In this document: piece by piece, positions 62,447-64,000 of the stretch
How the letters are laid out: each line of letters opens with the position of its first letter
Numbering within the stretch: the stretch's first letter is position 1
Assembly (NCBI RefSeq): GCF_040549045.1
Contig: NZ_JBEWTB010000002.1
Span: forward strand, 4,452,501 to 4,516,500
Source of the DNA: Endozoicomonas sp. NE40
GTDB lineage: Bacteria; Pseudomonadota; Gammaproteobacteria; Pseudomonadales; Endozoicomonadaceae
DNA length: 64,000 nucleotides
Reading direction: 5' to 3'
Notes under the pieces: generated by a model
What the model was told of the DNA's origin: nothing
Seen by the model: the letters and a program-made list of their open reading frames with translations, nothing else
Database searches by the model: none
Program-made: the position numbers and the translations under genes

Positions 62447-63232
62447 TCAATCGGATCTTCTTTCTTTCGTTATCAGGGACTCAGGAACAGTGATCTGGTA
62501 ACGCTCGTCAAATCGGCCATTAGCAACCACCTGACGTTTACCAGAGCCAAGCTCTATTTGTGACTCATCGAGTCGCTTAAACCACGGGTGATTAAAGTGG
62601 TGGCTCAAAAATAGAAAAATGCGATTGGTTTGAACTGCACTGCTGCGGTTAAGAAGTGACTGCACTTTTCTTGGACTCAGGTTGACCAACCCCTGAAACA
62701 GTTCTGCGGCATGTTCGAAGCGGATTGTTTTGTCGATAGCATCTACTACTTCATACGCAGCCAGCTCAGGGCGACTGGCTATGAGCTCCCTTCCTTTCAC
62801 TGTTACTGTAGTGAAATCTTTTTCAGATAGTTCCTTGAGTTTGTGGTTGCCACTGTATAGCCAGGGCTGCCCGGAAAATTCACGAAACCACTTTGGCAGG
62901 GTTTGCCTGCTTTTGACTCCTACCCAGACCTGTTCTGAATGAAGTTGCAGATAATGGCTGAGTCCTTGATGGGTCAAACTACTGAGTCCTGCAAGGTGTA
63001 CGGGCAGTTGCAGTTGCTGAGTGAGAGCCTGTAGGGCGTCTGCCCAGTCAGGTTGAAGCTGACCGCTGGGTTCAGGCCGGTAATAGACACCAGAGCTGAG
63101 CCTTTTAAGCCATCCGCTCTGGGTATACTTCTGTGCCAAAGAATAGCGAATACCGTGTTTCGTTAGCCACTGCTGAAGCACCAGAGAGCCAGGAGAGGTA
63201 TGGTTAATTAGCCAGTTTAACTTGGATGACAT
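62447..63232 (-). CDS. AbiEi-type antitoxin/transcriptional regulator
   Basis: A 261-residue protein resembling AbiEi antitoxins of type IV toxin-antitoxin and abortive-infection systems. The N-terminal winged-helix part, with LTKHGIRYSLAQKYTQSGWLKRLSSGVYYRP, is the AbiEi N-terminal pattern; the rest fits the AbiEi_3 domain. AbiEi proteins repress their own promoter and neutralise the nucleotidyltransferase AbiEii. No AbiEii-like gene is present downstream, so it is an orphan here. GTGTTAAT occurs twice upstream (about 63247 and 63310), possibly as operator half-sites. An IS66 element lies 420 bases upstream. Confidence 0.72.
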   Translation of the reverse strand: MSSKLNWLINHTSPGSLVLQQWLTKHGIRYSLAQKYTQSGWLKRLSSGVYYRPEPSGQLQPDWADALQALTQQLQLPVHLAGLSSLTHQGLSHYLQLHSEQVWVGVKSRQTLPKWFREFSGQPWLYSGNHKLKELSEKDFTTVTVKGRELIASRPELAAYEVVDAIDKTIRFEHAAELFQGLVNLSPRKVQSLLNRSSAVQTNRIFLFLSHHFNHPWFKRLDESQIELGSGKRQVVANGRFDERYQITVPESLITKERRSD

Positions 63233-63376
63233 ATTAATACCTGTGGTGTTAATTTGTAGTTTATGTCAAACAAGGTGGTTTGTCTAAATCTCAATAGTAA
63301 TACTTAAAGTGTTAATATATATCATTTGTTAAACTTAGTTACTTTGTTTGGTGTACTCCTGACTTTCTATTAAATC

Positions 63377-63481
63377 TCACAGCAGTTTGATGCTAACTCG
63401 ATGTTCAGTCAGTTGCACTTGCTGTATTAATCCAGCGGGAACCAGCATCATAAGCACTAACGTAAAAGATATTTTTTCCAT
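63377..63481 (-). CDS. Possible 34-residue hydrophobic peptide
   Basis: A 34-codon frame beginning MEKISFTLVLMMLVPAGLIQ, with AGAGG 4-5 bases before the ATG. A single hydrophobic segment and a short charged tail resemble small membrane peptides of type I toxin systems only in general shape. The rest of 63233-63651 is AT-rich with nothing else supported. Confidence 0.3.
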   Translation of the reverse strand: MEKISFTLVLMMLVPAGLIQQVQLTEHRVSIKLL

Positions 63482-63651
63482 ATTACCTCTATGATTCAGA
63501 GGTAAATGGCAATGGCTGAATATCACATGCTTACCGACAGGCTCTCTACCCTTGAAGGCCATCGTACTCATGATGCTGCCGTCCTGATGCGGTCAGTCAG
63601 GGATAGAAGTGGTTGGACTGGGCACTAATGTCTATAAGGTGGAGCAGCTGT

Positions 63652-64000
63652 GTAAGCGGTAAATTAACCCCACATTCCAAAGAAAGCCACGCCCCTTAAT
63701 ACTTCAGGTTTTAAAACGGAGAAACTCATGAAACCTGAAGAGCGCAAACAAAACCAGGCACTCTGGCAAGAGCGGATGAACGACTGGCAGCAGTCCGGAC
63801 TCTCGGCCTCAGGCTGGTGTCAAAAGCACGACATCAAGCAGCACCTGTTTTTTTACTGGAAGCACAAACTGCTCACCAGACCGGATAATAAATTGATCCC
63901 TCTGGGCGTTGTTCAGCCAGAACCTTCTGCGCCTTCCCTGGTGATCCTCTATATGGATTCCATACGAATCGAAGCGGCTCCTGAACACGCTGCTGCCCTG
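63652..64000 (+). mobile_element. IS66-family insertion sequence, left end, cut by window edge
   Basis: GTAAGCG at 63652, the conserved tip of IS66-family inverted repeats, is followed by a short leader and an IS66 TnpA-type gene. The right end and the 8-bp target duplication cannot be seen; the left candidate duplication would be 63644-63651. Confidence 0.7.
63728..64000 (+). CDS. tnpA: IS66 family accessory protein TnpA (partial)
   Basis: The first 91 codons of a TnpA-type helix-turn-helix protein: ALWQERMNDWQQSGLSASGW with CQKHDIKQHLFFYWKHKL, the standard pattern of the first IS66 open reading frame. It continues beyond the window. TnpB and the TnpC transposase should follow. Confidence 0.85.
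   Translation, partial: MKPEERKQNQALWQERMNDWQQSGLSASGWCQKHDIKQHLFFYWKHKLLTRPDNKLIPLGVVQPEPSAPSLVILYMDSIRIEAAPEHAAAL

Noticed and set aside
1..64000. CRISPR arrays, rRNA genes, replication origin, prophage
   Set aside because: No regular spacer-repeat array, rRNA sequence, DnaA-box cluster or phage structural genes were seen. The only repeated arrays are coding repeats, short upstream repeats and tRNAs.

Overview
The window looks like the chromosome of an Endozoicomonas-like marine gammaproteobacterium. This is an inference. It rests on the housekeeping genes (AcnB, PpnN, Xni, PurF, RibC, MetZ and Lon, all of gammaproteobacterial type) mixed with very long proteins of unknown family, an F-box/WD40 protein, a macro-domain-like protein and a large repeat-rich autotransporter. 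That mixture suggests life with a eukaryotic host. No 16S rRNA or other species marker is present.

Layout. Positions 1-14,029 are a surface-polysaccharide (O-antigen or capsule type) locus, all on the plus strand. It holds several GT4 glycosyltransferases, one of them frameshifted at a G6 tract, a SAM methyltransferase directly behind an integron attC-like site, the GDP-D-rhamnose pair gmd/rmd, a WecB epimerase, a WcaJ-type initiating sugar-phosphate transferase and an O-antigen ligase/polymerase-type membrane protein. Positions 14,173-34,916 are mostly core genes: cvpA-purF, an APC permease, a YejA-like peptide-binding protein, xni, metZ, a MoxR/DUF58/transglutaminase operon, a macro-domain-like protein with a hotdog thioesterase, acnB, ppnN, a YbaK-type deacylase, a YfcD-like Nudix hydrolase and ribC.

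Positions 34,955-42,584 hold two adjacent minus-strand genes for giant proteins (1053 and 1475 residues) that appear to share an architecture: proline-rich N-terminus, long beta-rich middle and helical-repeat C-terminus. The larger one has two PPxY motifs. Lon, a DUF924 protein and a small unknown follow. Positions 46,609-53,356 contain two tRNA clusters (Ser-Arg and Arg-Arg-Ser-Arg-Ser-Arg). Between them lie a lipoprotein alpha/beta hydrolase and a 1479-residue autotransporter, flanked by identical copies of tRNA-Arg(ACG).

Positions 53,517-59,075 hold an unknown 999-residue membrane protein, a small secreted Cys-rich protein, a 77-residue unknown and an F-box/WD40 protein with eight WD repeats. 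The right end has recD2, an internally duplicated unknown, an AbiEi-type antitoxin without a visible toxin partner, and the left end of an IS66-family insertion sequence cut by the window edge.

Working together: the left locus makes and assembles a surface glycan that probably contains GDP-rhamnose-derived sugar. The accessory proteins (F-box/WD40, macro, PPxY giant pair, autotransporter) are best read as candidate host-interaction factors. The sequence shows domain resemblance and motifs only; secretion and host targets are not demonstrated.
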